NCBI GenBank assembly: GCA_027660625.1
Contig: JAQDNC010000010.1
Location: 1 to 64,000 of the forward strand
DNA length: 64,000 nt
Origin: Coriobacteriaceae bacterium AM100-PB1-1D-6A
Lineage (GTDB): Bacteria > Actinomycetota > Coriobacteriia > Coriobacteriales > Coriobacteriaceae
Reading direction: 5' to 3'
A program made the position numbers and the translations under genes. Of the stretch, positions 52,273 through 61,367 are shown one piece after another (within the stretch, counting starts at the first letter, position 1; each line of letters begins with the position of its first letter). Under the pieces are notes generated by a model. It had not been told where the DNA came from and searched no databases. It worked only from the letters and a program-made list of their open reading frames with translations.

Positions 52273-54132
52273 CTAGATGAAGCTCGCATACTGCACGTTA
52301 TCGAGTTTCGCTGCCATCTGGCTTATCTTAACGGAGCTCAGCTCGCCATCGCATATGTCTTTCAGGCTTTTAAGCAGATTGCCGATCTCACGCTTGTTAC
52401 CATGGAGCTTCGGCAGCACCTTCTGGACAATCTGCTCATCGACAGAACGCTCGAGTTCGTAGTTCTCGCCGTCAAGCTCGTGCGCGGCATTAACGTACAT
52501 TCGCACTTCGCGCACGGTGCGGAAGGCAAACTCATAGCCGCATTTCTCCAGCTCTTCATACAGCTTGCCGAACTTCTCGAAGATGGCGTTAGCATCATCT
52601 TCGCTGATGTAATTGGCTCCCTCCCATATGTCCTTGGCGAGACGCAGAAAAGCCTGGGGGACGCCGGAAGCTGCGACGGCAACGTCCGGCGCATCCTCGA
52701 TGGCTTTGAACCCTGCGAGGACTTCGGCCTTCGACGGCTTGAACTCTATGACGTTTGCCCTGTCGAGCACCTTGGGGCTAAACATGTAAGTGGTCTCATC
52801 GATGTTCACGGTGCCGACAACGAACAGGTTCTGCGGATAGGGCAGCCTGTCAGCACCGCCATCGCCGTACCCATCAAGCACGATGAGGTTATCCTCGCCG
52901 ATGGTCTCCATGTGGCTGAGGAAGTCTGAGAAATACCGCTCGACATGGCTCAGGTTCATCTCGTCGAGGATGAGGAAATACGGAACCTCGGGGTTAGCGT
53001 TGGCCCGTTCGATGAGTCTCAGTATGCCGGTCTCTTCGTACGCGCCTTTGCCGCCGTCTGCAATCGGGTTGAAGAAGCCCAGCACCTTGGTGTTGTCGGT
53101 CCAGTCGGCACCGACCGGGACGAGCAACCAGTTTGGCTCCCCGTCTTCATCCAAGACCTCAAGGTACTTTGCAAAACGCTTGGAAATCCGCGTCTTGCCT
53201 GTTCCGCTGTTGCCAGCAAGGATGACAAAGGGCTTTGCCAGTAGTGACGTGATGTAGCGCCTGGAGAAGTCGGTTTTAAATTCAGCTGGAAGGTTGTTTA
53301 GCTGAAAAGTCCTCTTCTCTCTGCTTGATGCTTTCGATGAATTCTTTGCAGCAAGGTCGATTAGTTGATGCATTGCGGGCAGCACGTCATCGCCTTGTTC
53401 GTAGTCGATGCCCTCTTCGGCAATCAATTGGCTCGCTATGAGGTTTCGCATGAACTCAGCCACGCTGTAATCAAACTCAAGTTTCCCTGCGTAAACGTCA
53501 GCGAAATACTTGAATGCCGTGGTCAGGCTACCAGCCCTCATCTTGCATCCGCGATTGCAAAGGGCAATAAGATCGTCAATTCTCGACTTGTAGTCGTAAT
53601 CTATCGCACCCGAAAACTGCCCGTCTTTGTATCTGCTTCCAGTGGCGAAGAAGAGTTTCGTTAGCTCCAAGATATATGCATCTTCGGAGACGCCCACAGG
53701 CTTTACTTCGGCTGCATCCATCCAGAATGTCCTTTCCGCAAAACCGTCCTCTTGCAACGGCGATGAATCGTTTACTTTGCCCGTCACTGGCAACAACAGC
53801 AGTGCGGCAAACAAGTTGCCGACATTTGGACGCTTTGCCCCGTCTCCTTGTATTTGCACACGTACTTTTCCGCCTTTTTTTGCAACGGGATAACGCGTGC
53901 CAAGGGAGACAACTTGCCCAGTAGAGGGTACGACTACTTCCAAGATGATTGCGTGTCCGATAATGTCAACTGCAGTCAGCGTATCCCCGTTTGCAAGAGA
54001 GCCTGAACCTTTGAGTTCGTACTGTCCAGCACCACCTTGTCCAACTGTTCTCCCGCGAACGGATAGCGTATTCTCGCTATATATAGAATTCGGAATGGGA
54101 TAGCTCAAATTCCATTCATCGACAAAGGACAT
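52273..54132 (-). CDS. McrB-like AAA+ NTPase restriction subunit (R1 of LlaJI type)
   Basis: In this 619-aa protein the N-terminal ~270 residues probably recognise DNA. The AAA+ core follows, with Walker A AGNSGTGKTRIS (~306-317), Walker B FLILDEMNLSHVERYFSDFL (~386-405) and the sensor segment VGTVNIDETTYMFSPKVLDR, corresponding to the McrB NTADRS region. Known McrB-like subunits use GTP to translocate DNA and trigger the McrC-type nuclease. ATG 54132 is preferred over GTG 54144, but the ribosome-binding site is weak, which is consistent with coupling to the upstream methyltransferase. Confidence 0.88.
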   Translation of the reverse strand: MSFVDEWNLSYPIPNSIYSENTLSVRGRTVGQGGAGQYELKGSGSLANGDTLTAVDIIGHAIILEVVVPSTGQVVSLGTRYPVAKKGGKVRVQIQGDGAKRPNVGNLFAALLLLPVTGKVNDSSPLQEDGFAERTFWMDAAEVKPVGVSEDAYILELTKLFFATGSRYKDGQFSGAIDYDYKSRIDDLIALCNRGCKMRAGSLTTAFKYFADVYAGKLEFDYSVAEFMRNLIASQLIAEEGIDYEQGDDVLPAMHQLIDLAAKNSSKASSREKRTFQLNNLPAEFKTDFSRRYITSLLAKPFVILAGNSGTGKTRISKRFAKYLEVLDEDGEPNWLLVPVGADWTDNTKVLGFFNPIADGGKGAYEETGILRLIERANANPEVPYFLILDEMNLSHVERYFSDFLSHMETIGEDNLIVLDGYGDGGADRLPYPQNLFVVGTVNIDETTYMFSPKVLDRANVIEFKPSKAEVLAGFKAIEDAPDVAVAASGVPQAFLRLAKDIWEGANYISEDDANAIFEKFGKLYEELEKCGYEFAFRTVREVRMYVNAAHELDGENYELERSVDEQIVQKVLPKLHGNKREIGNLLKSLKDICDGELSSVKISQMAAKLDNVQYASFI

Positions 54133-54146
54133 GGCAACCACCACAA

Positions 54147-55034
54147 TTAATCTGCTGCATAGTCAGCTATGCATCTAGCAACGTACTCAGCAAGCTTAAC
54201 TGGCACGGCATTGCCAATCGCCTGCTCAATGTCTGTCTTGGACCCGACAAACTCAAACTCTTCGGGGAAGGTTTGCAGATAGCTGCGCTCCTTGTATGTT
54301 AAGGCTCTCACACCTTCAGAAATATCAGCCTTGTCGGCATGATGCCTCTTATATGCTGGCGGTATCGGACGGTTGGTGCCTCGTACCGTTACCGCTGGCT
54401 CGTCAATCGTGAAGACGCCCCTACGCTGGAAGTTGCGTGGATGCATGTAGAAGTATTGCGTGCCGAGCGAATCGCCAAGGTAATCCCTGACGGTCATCTG
54501 CTTGTCGCTCAGCCTTGAATCCAAGAGTTCGCCGAGAAAGTCATCTTTATCACCAAGATGACCGACAAGGATAAAGCGCCTGCGAATCTGAGGCACACCA
54601 CATAGACTGGCGTTGAGGACGCGCCTCGTGAGACCGTATCCAGCATTGCGGAATATTTCCAGCGCCTCGGGCAGGACGTCCATCCGCTCGATATTGTAAA
54701 CATTCTCCATGACGAACCACTCGGGTCTGACGTCCCGAACTATCTCAGCATATCGGATGGTGAGATTGGCCCTTTTGCCGCGCTGTCTGGCGCCCGCAAT
54801 GGAGAAGTCCTGGCAAGGGGGGCCACCGATTATCATCGACGGCGAATACTCTTCAATTTTCGGGACCGCTTCCGCATCGTAAAGATCGTATTTGAATGCC
54901 GGGTGGTCGAAGTTTGCCGAATAGATGTCGACAGCCGCCTGCCAGTTATCAAACGCCGCCTTTATGTTGAAGCCCGCATTCTGGAATCCGAGCGACATAC
55001 CGCCGCATCCCGAGAAAAGATCAACGCAGTCCAT
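54147..55034 (-). CDS. DNA (cytosine-5) methyltransferase, second of a pair
   Basis: This 295-aa enzyme has motif I VDLFSGCGGMSLGF, catalytic PCQ in GGPPCQDFSIAG, ENV in FVMENVYNIER, QIRRRFILVG and motif X GNAVPVKLAEYVA. The target-recognition region between motifs VIII and IX is short. Its start overlaps the first methyltransferase by 14 bp. In LlaJI two such enzymes each methylate one strand of an asymmetric site; the site here cannot be read from sequence. Confidence 0.95.
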   Translation of the reverse strand: MDCVDLFSGCGGMSLGFQNAGFNIKAAFDNWQAAVDIYSANFDHPAFKYDLYDAEAVPKIEEYSPSMIIGGPPCQDFSIAGARQRGKRANLTIRYAEIVRDVRPEWFVMENVYNIERMDVLPEALEIFRNAGYGLTRRVLNASLCGVPQIRRRFILVGHLGDKDDFLGELLDSRLSDKQMTVRDYLGDSLGTQYFYMHPRNFQRRGVFTIDEPAVTVRGTNRPIPPAYKRHHADKADISEGVRALTYKERSYLQTFPEEFEFVGSKTDIEQAIGNAVPVKLAEYVARCIADYAAD

Positions 55035-55959
55035 CGCTCACATCCCTCCTGTACTCTAGTAGCGCTCGTGCAACGTAGGTGGCAAGGTTTACCGGTACGG
55101 CGTTGCCCACCATCTGGTTGATATCCGTCTTACTCCCAAAGAACTTGAAAGACTCCGGGAAAGTCTGGATCCTACTGCGTTCCTTTGGAGTCAAGCACCG
55201 GGCTTGACTGAGGTCCGCCGCGTCGTTGGGGTGAAGCTTGTAGTTCGGCGGTATCGGCCTGTCCACACCACGAATAGTGACCGAGGGCTCGTCGATGCTG
55301 AAGATGGCCCGCCTCGTGTAGCTTCGCGGAATTCTGAAGTAGTAATCAATTCCAAGCTCGTTACCGAGATACTCACGAATTGTCATCTGATGGTCAGAAA
55401 GGCCCTTCTCAAGATATGGGTCGAGGAACCCGTCGGGCGCCCCAAGGCATCCGATCAAGAAGTATCTCTTGCGAGCTTGGGGGACCCCGCACAGGCTTGC
55501 ATCCATCACTCGCCCACTCAAGCCATAACCCTGCGCTTTGAGGGTGGCCCGAATCGCTTCCATGGATTTGCTCGTTCGAACGCGTGGGACGTTCTCCATA
55601 ACGATGAAGCGAGGCTTGCACCTCGCGATGATCTCGGCATATCTAACAGAGAGGATTGCGCGCCCACCATCCTCGGATCTCTTGCCGGCCTGCGAGAAAT
55701 CCTGACAAGGAGGCCCGCCGATGATGATATCCGGAGCGAAGCCGGCAACTTCCTCGGATACGGAAACGTCGGAGAGATCCCTTTTGAAAACAGGATGCTG
55801 GAAGTTAGCGCGATAGACATCAATGGCAGCGTCCCAATTGTCGTAGGCAGCCACAACATTGACGCCAGCCTTTTCGAAGCCGAGGGACATTCCGCCGCAG
55901 CCGGCGAAAAGGTCAACTGCCGTTATGTTCCTCTCGTTTTCCACGCGCTCGGTCTCCAT
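55021..55959 (-). CDS. DNA (cytosine-5) methyltransferase, first of a pair
   Basis: This 312-aa enzyme has motif I VDLFAGCGGMSLGFEKAG, GGPPCQDFSQAG, FIVMENVPRV, QARKRYFLIG and GNAVPVNLATYVARAL. It is similar to, but clearly diverged from, the downstream enzyme, particularly in the recognition region (LGIDYYFRIPRSYTRR versus LGTQYFYMHPRNFQRR). ATG 55959 is the first Met before the conserved fold; no strong Shine-Dalgarno is visible. It is the first gene of the restriction operon, which lets protection precede restriction. Confidence 0.95.
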   Translation of the reverse strand: METERVENERNITAVDLFAGCGGMSLGFEKAGVNVVAAYDNWDAAIDVYRANFQHPVFKRDLSDVSVSEEVAGFAPDIIIGGPPCQDFSQAGKRSEDGGRAILSVRYAEIIARCKPRFIVMENVPRVRTSKSMEAIRATLKAQGYGLSGRVMDASLCGVPQARKRYFLIGCLGAPDGFLDPYLEKGLSDHQMTIREYLGNELGIDYYFRIPRSYTRRAIFSIDEPSVTIRGVDRPIPPNYKLHPNDAADLSQARCLTPKERSRIQTFPESFKFFGSKTDINQMVGNAVPVNLATYVARALLEYRRDVSDGLR

Positions 55960-56845
55960 TTCGATAGATACAGACAAATAAATAATTATAATTTCGTTTC
56001 TTCCAACATGCTTCAAGATCAGTCGGCAACAGAACAAATCCAGTTGTAACGCTTCGCCCGGACAAGAATCGCTCGTGCTCGATTCGAGCTTATTGCCGCC
56101 CAGCAGGGCAACCACTGTCGCATGCTCGCCCGTCAGAGGCCGTCCGCGCCGCATCCGCGTCCGCTCCGGATGCCGCGCCGGGTCGGTCGTGCCGCGGACC
56201 GTCCCTCGCGGCACGCACCCTCCGCTCCCGCGAAAACCCGTTCAACACAAAGGCTTTTAGGTATAGCCTTATTGCTGTACGCCACGAAGTTCCCGCCCAC
56301 TCACGCCCTCGCTGCCAAACGAATACGCATCCCTCTCTCTTCTATGGATGCAACGCTGCCGAAATATAAATCGACTCATGCGATCGCTCTCCGACCTCAG
56401 CTGAAACGTTTCAGAGCGCAACAATCTTGAACCTCGATCCACCCTCCAGACAAACCTCCTCAGTTCATCCATTACTATCGAAAAGATCTTCCATGAATTT
56501 TGACGGCCTGTTTCAGCTGTAATGGAAATAAAAACCAGCTTTTCGAAGTCGGCGCCACAACCAGGCAAGCATTTCCGAAATCGCAGCATCACATCGCTCG
56601 ATATAAGTAATTTGCTACTGGTGCAACGGCCCCGAGCACCGTTCCCGCGCGACTCTATCGCAAATACGTTGCTTAGAACAGGGCACTGCCACATTTCAGC
56701 AAGCCAATCCGAATCCTCGTTTGGTCGGGAGATAGTCCAATTACCCTTTAAATATCATATCGTTGTGGTATTCAATAAACTCAGCTCGTGGGGCAAATCG
56801 CTTCGGAAGCGTAATCGGCTCTCCGTTGTAGCGCCACAAATTTAC
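55960..56845. other. Upstream region of the restriction operon, no intact gene
   Basis: About 890 bases lie between the methyltransferase start and the DUF2357 relic. The first ~100 bases are AT-rich and likely hold the operon promoter. The part 56050-56260 is GC-rich with an open leftward frame of unclear origin. The remainder shows no coding pattern. Confidence 0.4.
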
Positions 56846-57250
56846 CGCTTCCTTGAAAGTAGCGGCAGGCTAAACGAGGGCGGTGAGTTCCTTTTCTACT
56901 TCTACGCCATTAAGGACGGGCACGTGTACTCCCATCATAAAGATCTCTTTCGTACGACCCATTTCCGCTTCTACAGGAACGCAATCAGCGAGACAAACAC
57001 TTACGAACTTGAACCCATGCTTTGCAAGGTGAAGGCTAACGAGCTGGTTTCGAGAGACGAACTAGCCGACCGGCTGGCCGCCATTGGTTACGAGCGGAAT
57101 CGTGGGAGCCAGGGGGCGGACTTCCACTACGTGCTTAGCGTGGAGGTCGAGAACGCTGCAGTTGTGCCGCTGAGTCTCGCGTGCGGATTGGTCGACGGGC
57201 AGAACGGCAACGATGCTTTCAGCCCGCACTCGCCGAAGTTGGTGGGATAA
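56846..57250 (+). pseudogene. C-terminal relic of a second DUF2357/R2-like gene
   Basis: From 56846 the frame reads RFLESSGRLNEGGEFLFYFY and on to NDAFSPHSPKLVG, nearly the same as the last ~135 residues of the 811-aa R2 protein but on the opposite strand. The ~675 N-terminal residues, including the nuclease site, are missing. It ends 39 bases before the SIR2 gene, in the same direction. Confidence 0.8.
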
Positions 57251-57289
57251 CATTTCACGAGCATGTCGATTGGTACAGGAGGAAAGATT

Positions 57290-58870
57290 ATGGACGAGAG
57301 AATCAAATCGATAATCCACAAAGCTGTTGATGATGCCGGGCGTTATCCGTTTCTCTTCATCGGCTCTGGCCTCTCCCGTCGTTACTGCGGCACGCCGGGA
57401 TGGGAGGGGCTGCTTTCGGATATCTGCGCCGAGGTGCTTGACGACCCATATGCCTTCGCGCGCTTCAAGAGCCAGGCGAAGATTGCTGTCCAGAACGGCG
57501 AGGTCGAGTCCGAACTGCCGTACGTTGCCACGCTCATGGAAAGCGAAGTAAACCACGAGCTCTTTGCATCGGATGAATTCGCTGCCTTCCGCGAAGATCA
57601 CAGTGACGAGCTTACCGGGGACGCTTCGCCCATGAAGATCTACGTCGCAGATAAGATCGCGAGAGCTCGTCTCGTCGAGAGCGCCGAAACTGAGAAGCTG
57701 GCGAAGGCGGGCAGGGAAAAAGTTGCCGGCATCATCACCACGAATTATGACTGTATGTGTGAGACCCTATTCCCTGGTTTCACGACCTACGTCGGAGAAA
57801 GCGACCTCCTGTTCTCTGACCAGGCCTTCTCTCAGGAGATATACAAGATCCATGGCTCAGTCTCGAGGGCGGGAAGCATCGTCCTGACCAGCGCTGACTA
57901 TGCGGAGTTCGCGCAGAAGAGGAAGTATCTCTCGGCGAAGCTGCTCACCCTCTTCGTCGAGTATCCCGTCATCTTCCTCGGTTATTCGATTCAAGACGAG
58001 AACATCAGGTCGATACTGGGTGACATCTGCGAATGCCTACCAGATGACAAGCTCAAACGGCTGGGCAAGCGGCTCATCTTCGTTCAGCACGCAACCGACA
58101 CCTCTGTTGGCGAGATTGCTATGAGTTTCGGTGGCCGTACGCTTTCGATGACGAAGATCACCACGGATGACTTCGAGTCGATCTACGATGCGATGCGCAG
58201 CTTCCGGAAAATGTATAGCACGCGATTTATCCGCGAGTTGAGGGGCAGCGTGTTCAGGCTTGCGGAGCATATCGACCCGAGTTCCGACATCATCGTCTCA
58301 GGGATAGACAATGTCCTCAACGACCTTGACCCGGACCAGAAGATCGTCATCGGCCTGTCGGTGTCACCAAGTAGCATCGGAAAGCCGATTTCACCTGAAG
58401 ATATCTTCGAGGACATCGTGCTCGATAACCTTCGCTATGACCCAAAGTTCATCGTCGAGAACTACCTCAACATGTACGTGCGCCAACGGCCCAACAACAT
58501 GCCTGTCTTCAAGTACACGCGCGGACTCGGTGGAGAGGTCGGTAAGGACATAGCGACTTATCTCCCAACGCTCACCTCGATTGATAGCTATCGAAGCGAA
58601 ACGTTCCGCAAATCGATGCCTGCGACTCGTCGCAGATTCGAAGGGTCGCTGAGCATAAAGGGCCTTGCGAATGCATGCGCGCCAAAGAGCCCGTTCGCGT
58701 TCATCCCGTGCCTTTCAGAGGAAGAGATGGACGTCGACGACTTGGAAGCGTTGCTGAAGCGGGCACTGGCTGACGTGGGAAACGACCCTGCCAAGAAGAG
58801 GGCTCTGTTGAAAGATTCGCATTATCGGAAGTGCGTCCGCATCTACGACTTCTTGCGCTATGGAAAGTAG
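57290..58870 (+). CDS. SIR2-domain protein, probable NAD-consuming defence effector
   Basis: This 526-aa protein has an N-terminal SIR2 fold with FLFIGSGLSRRY (~21-32), GIITTNYDCM (Asn152/Asp154), YKIHG (His188, the usual catalytic His) and IFLGYSIQDENI. The ~270-residue C-terminal region is unassigned. SIR2 proteins of this kind in defence islands hydrolyse NAD+ to cause abortive infection. AGGAGG precedes ATG 57290. The gene appears intact, directly downstream of the DUF2357 relic. Confidence 0.88.
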   Translation: MDERIKSIIHKAVDDAGRYPFLFIGSGLSRRYCGTPGWEGLLSDICAEVLDDPYAFARFKSQAKIAVQNGEVESELPYVATLMESEVNHELFASDEFAAFREDHSDELTGDASPMKIYVADKIARARLVESAETEKLAKAGREKVAGIITTNYDCMCETLFPGFTTYVGESDLLFSDQAFSQEIYKIHGSVSRAGSIVLTSADYAEFAQKRKYLSAKLLTLFVEYPVIFLGYSIQDENIRSILGDICECLPDDKLKRLGKRLIFVQHATDTSVGEIAMSFGGRTLSMTKITTDDFESIYDAMRSFRKMYSTRFIRELRGSVFRLAEHIDPSSDIIVSGIDNVLNDLDPDQKIVIGLSVSPSSIGKPISPEDIFEDIVLDNLRYDPKFIVENYLNMYVRQRPNNMPVFKYTRGLGGEVGKDIATYLPTLTSIDSYRSETFRKSMPATRRRFEGSLSIKGLANACAPKSPFAFIPCLSEEEMDVDDLEALLKRALADVGNDPAKKRALLKDSHYRKCVRIYDFLRYGK

Positions 58871-59064
58871 GAAGTCCCCCAACCTTCACCAATAGTCCGG
58901 GCAACGGCATCCGAACCTAGATCCAGTTGGGGGACATGCTCCCGAACTATGCACGGTTTCCCGCGCAAAGCTAGTTTAGCAAAGAAATGTGGAGATTGGC
59001 GGTTGGGCGCTTGAGATTCCTGCCAACTGCCGCACCCCTTGAATATCAACTTCATCCGAACACC
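58871..59064. other. Intergenic stretch with long-range inverted repeat
   Basis: GTCCCCCAAC (58874-58883) and GTTGGGGGAC (58926-58935) are perfect inverted 10-mers separated by 42 bases just after the SIR2 stop. This may be a terminator or another GGGGAC-type repeat. The rest shows no gene. Confidence 0.45.
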
Positions 59065-59102
59065 TCCCAAATTCATCCGTACATGTACGGATGAATTTGG
59101 GA
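59065..59102. promoter_or_regulatory. Perfect 38-bp palindrome, candidate operator
   Basis: The left half TCCCAAATTCATCCGTACA is followed without spacer by its exact reverse complement. A third, partial copy (TTCATCCGAAC) lies at 59051-59061. It is about 50 bases upstream of a Shine-Dalgarno/ATG pair at 59146-59157, so it looks like an operator for a dimeric regulator. Confidence 0.75.
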
Positions 59103-59154
59103 ATCCGATACCCTGAGGGCCGGGTCGGCCGGCCCCGGGAGATCGGAGGACGCC

Positions 59155-59241
59155 ATGTCCGGAAAGAGCGGGAAGGGCGCCGCGAGGGCGGTCCCGAGGG
59201 CCCACGGCAGGCGATCGGCGATTTCATGCAACTACGGCTGA
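59155..59241 (+). pseudogene. Very short ORF downstream of the palindrome, probably truncated
   Basis: ATG 59155 has a good GGAGG five bases upstream but encodes only 28 residues (basic: MSGKSGKGAARAVPR...) before TGA. The GC-rich coding start changes abruptly to AT-rich DNA near 59235. It probably was the beginning of a longer gene. Confidence 0.45.
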
Positions 59242-59669
59242 AGTGTCTTTATGTGGTTCAGCGCACCCAACAGTACCGTTTGATTTCGCTCAAAGCATAA
59301 ACGAAACCATGCATATATTCCCAAGGCAATCAGGCATGGCGTCACGAAAACCCCGGCAGCGATTGAATTGTTGCCCGCCCATGCAGACAGACACCCTCCG
59401 ACCGTAAGTGAGATGATCATGCTGATCACGCTGGGGGCCCAACTCGTATAATGCACCCCACTCACCGCCTGTTCGACTATTTCGCATTTCTTTTTCAGGC
59501 TAATGTCCTCATCCACTTCACCAAGAGAAAAGTCCACTCCCGAAATTAAATCGAGCAATTCAGCCTCACTGTAGCCGCCTTCCTTGAATCTTTTAATGAA
59601 GAAACCTCCTGGTCCAGGCCCACAGATAGGACGGTTTACACGAAACAGTTCCTTATAGGCGATTCCCAT
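59232..59669 (-). CDS. Small membrane protein of unknown function
   Basis: This 145-aa protein starts at ATG 59669 after AAGGAG. The N-terminal ~75 residues are soluble and charged (FFIKRFKEGGYSEAELLDLI). Two membrane helices follow (VISMIISLTVGGCLSAWAG; AAGVFVTPCLIALGIYAWF). It has low GC relative to the flanks. No family is recognised. It may be the last gene of the leftward mobile-element series. Confidence 0.7.
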   Translation of the reverse strand: MGIAYKELFRVNRPICGPGPGGFFIKRFKEGGYSEAELLDLISGVDFSLGEVDEDISLKKKCEIVEQAVSGVHYTSWAPSVISMIISLTVGGCLSAWAGNNSIAAGVFVTPCLIALGIYAWFRLCFERNQTVLLGALNHIKTLQP

Positions 59670-59756
59670 TGTTAACTCCTTAAAGTGCAGATGCTATTTA
59701 CGCTATCGTTCTATCATTTCGTCCGGACAGATTTTTATCGGACCGTCGGCAACCGT

Positions 59757-60575
59757 TCACAAGGACATCCCGTTCAGTAACTCCCCGCGCTCCTCATACC
59801 CGCGCTCGAGCTTCTTCCCAAGCTCCGCAGCGCAGCGCTTCGTTTCCTCGGCAAACAGGTCATCGATAGCCCTGTCAATCCGCGTGCAAGTCTGCCGATG
59901 CTCGTCCTTCCAGGGCAGGTTGAGTCCCAAACTCGCGTCCCAATAGCCGCCGAGTTTGGCGTTAATTACTTCCTCGGGATACAGCACGTCGCGGCGAATG
60001 TCCTCAACTACATCGTCCTCGTCCATATCGCAGGCCGCATCGCCCTGCTCGAGGAACTTGCGCAGCTCCTTTTGCGCCCGGATGTTGTTCAGCATGCGAA
60101 CACACACCACGGCCAAAAAGCGATAACGTTCGCATAGATCCCACTCGCCTTCGAGCCATACGCGAAAGCCCAGCATTTCGCTCGCGGACTCATCATCCAT
60201 CAGGATCAATTCCCACGGAAGCACATTGGCGAGTGCGTCCTCCCCCAGCCTTTGCACGCCGTCGCGCATAAAGATGCACGGCTCCACGTCGTAATAGCCA
60301 AAACCGTGGCCCGCATCGCGACGATTGATGACATGCTTGGGCAACAGGATGATCTTGTCGCTGGGCTCGGGATCTATCTTCCGCAGCTTTTTGACCTTGC
60401 GGCGGGCGCGCTTTAGGCTGCGTTCGCTATCGCCACGGCCGCGGCCGTCCGGCTTGCCGCCGTATCGAAGGGCAACCTCACGCGCCAGGATCTTTGTGTC
60501 CGCAGCGCACAGCAGGTCGCTCACGGTGGGCAGGTCTTCCCACTCAATGCCATCGACGTCCCAAATCCTGTTCAT
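59757..60575 (-). CDS. Hypothetical protein of the mobile-element block
   Basis: This 272-aa charged cytosolic protein starts at ATG 60575 (MNRIWDVDGIEWEDLP), where AGAGG lies upstream; the much longer open frame has no family features. It has a basic stretch (SERSLKRARRKVKKLRK) and several acidic helices (ACDMDEDDVVEDIRRDV). Possible DNA- or RNA-binding by charge only. It lies downstream of clpP in the same orientation. Confidence 0.75.
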   Translation of the reverse strand: MNRIWDVDGIEWEDLPTVSDLLCAADTKILAREVALRYGGKPDGRGRGDSERSLKRARRKVKKLRKIDPEPSDKIILLPKHVINRRDAGHGFGYYDVEPCIFMRDGVQRLGEDALANVLPWELILMDDESASEMLGFRVWLEGEWDLCERYRFLAVVCVRMLNNIRAQKELRKFLEQGDAACDMDEDDVVEDIRRDVLYPEEVINAKLGGYWDASLGLNLPWKDEHRQTCTRIDRAIDDLFAEETKRCAAELGKKLERGYEERGELLNGMSL

Positions 60576-60649
60576 GTTCAACCTCTTTCTGGCTGTGAAT
60601 TTACGCACTTGTTCGCCCTGCACAACGTACTTGTAAGGCATGCGCCCCG

Positions 60650-61252
60650 CTAGAGCGCCTTCTTGCTGGGCGCAATCACCTCGTCCACCAGGCCCAGCTC
60701 CAGAGCGCGCCTGGCGTTGCACCAGCAGTCGCGCTCGGTGAGCTCGTGGAACTCCTGGGCGCTCAGGTTGCCATGCTCGGCCAGCAGCTCGTCCAGCTCG
60801 GCGCGCATGGCCGCTGTATGCTGGGCCACGATCTCGATATCGGTCTGCTGCGCCATGCCCATGCCGCCCATCAGTTGGTGGATGAGCACCTGCGTGTGGC
60901 GGTACACCTGACGGTGGTCGCCGCAGGCCAAGATCACCGCGGCCATCGAGGCCACGACGCCCTCGCCCACCGTGATCACGGGGCAATCGAGCGACTGCAT
61001 GGTGTCGATGAGCGCCAGCCCCGCCGTGACGCTGCCGCCCGGGCTGTTGATGATGAGGGTGATGGGCTCGGTCGCACTTTGATGCTCCAGCACCAGCATG
61101 GACTTAATAAGGCCGTTGCAGGTCGCATCGTTGACCTCGCCCTCCAGCAGCAGCACACGGCTGTTGAGCAGTTCGCTTGCCATATCGACAGCGGCAACAC
61201 GGCCGTCCTTGGACTTCTTTATGATGCTGGGCTCACGATACATAACGGGCAT
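60650..61252 (-). CDS. clpP: ClpP-family serine protease paralogue
   Basis: This 200-aa protease subunit contains the full triad: Ser in GEGVVASMAAVIL, His in RHTQVLIHQLMGG and Asp in TERDCWCNARRALELGLVDEV. The fold signature INSPGGSVTAGLALIDTMQ is intact. No Clp ATPase gene is nearby. Carriage between mobile-element genes suggests an accessory ClpP distinct from the housekeeping gene. Confidence 0.92.
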   Translation of the reverse strand: MPVMYREPSIIKKSKDGRVAAVDMASELLNSRVLLLEGEVNDATCNGLIKSMLVLEHQSATEPITLIINSPGGSVTAGLALIDTMQSLDCPVITVGEGVVASMAAVILACGDHRQVYRHTQVLIHQLMGGMGMAQQTDIEIVAQHTAAMRAELDELLAEHGNLSAQEFHELTERDCWCNARRALELGLVDEVIAPSKKAL

Positions 61253-61367
61253 GGCAATTCCCTTCTAAACGGAATCGGTAAGGAGGCAAAAACTGGACCG
61301 CACGGCTTACGACTAACGGAAGCCGTGCGACAAAACATGCAAGATGGGGTACACAAAGCTGCAAGGG

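Noticed and set aside
56522..56845. N-terminal part of the open frame preceding the DUF2357 relic
   Set aside because: Only the part after 56846 matches R2; the preceding residues show no similarity to R2 and no start signal, so the frame is open by chance.
58858..59205. 115-codon leftward frame over the palindrome region
   Set aside because: It runs through the palindrome and SIR2 terminator-like hairpin, has no ribosome-binding site and no protein-like composition.
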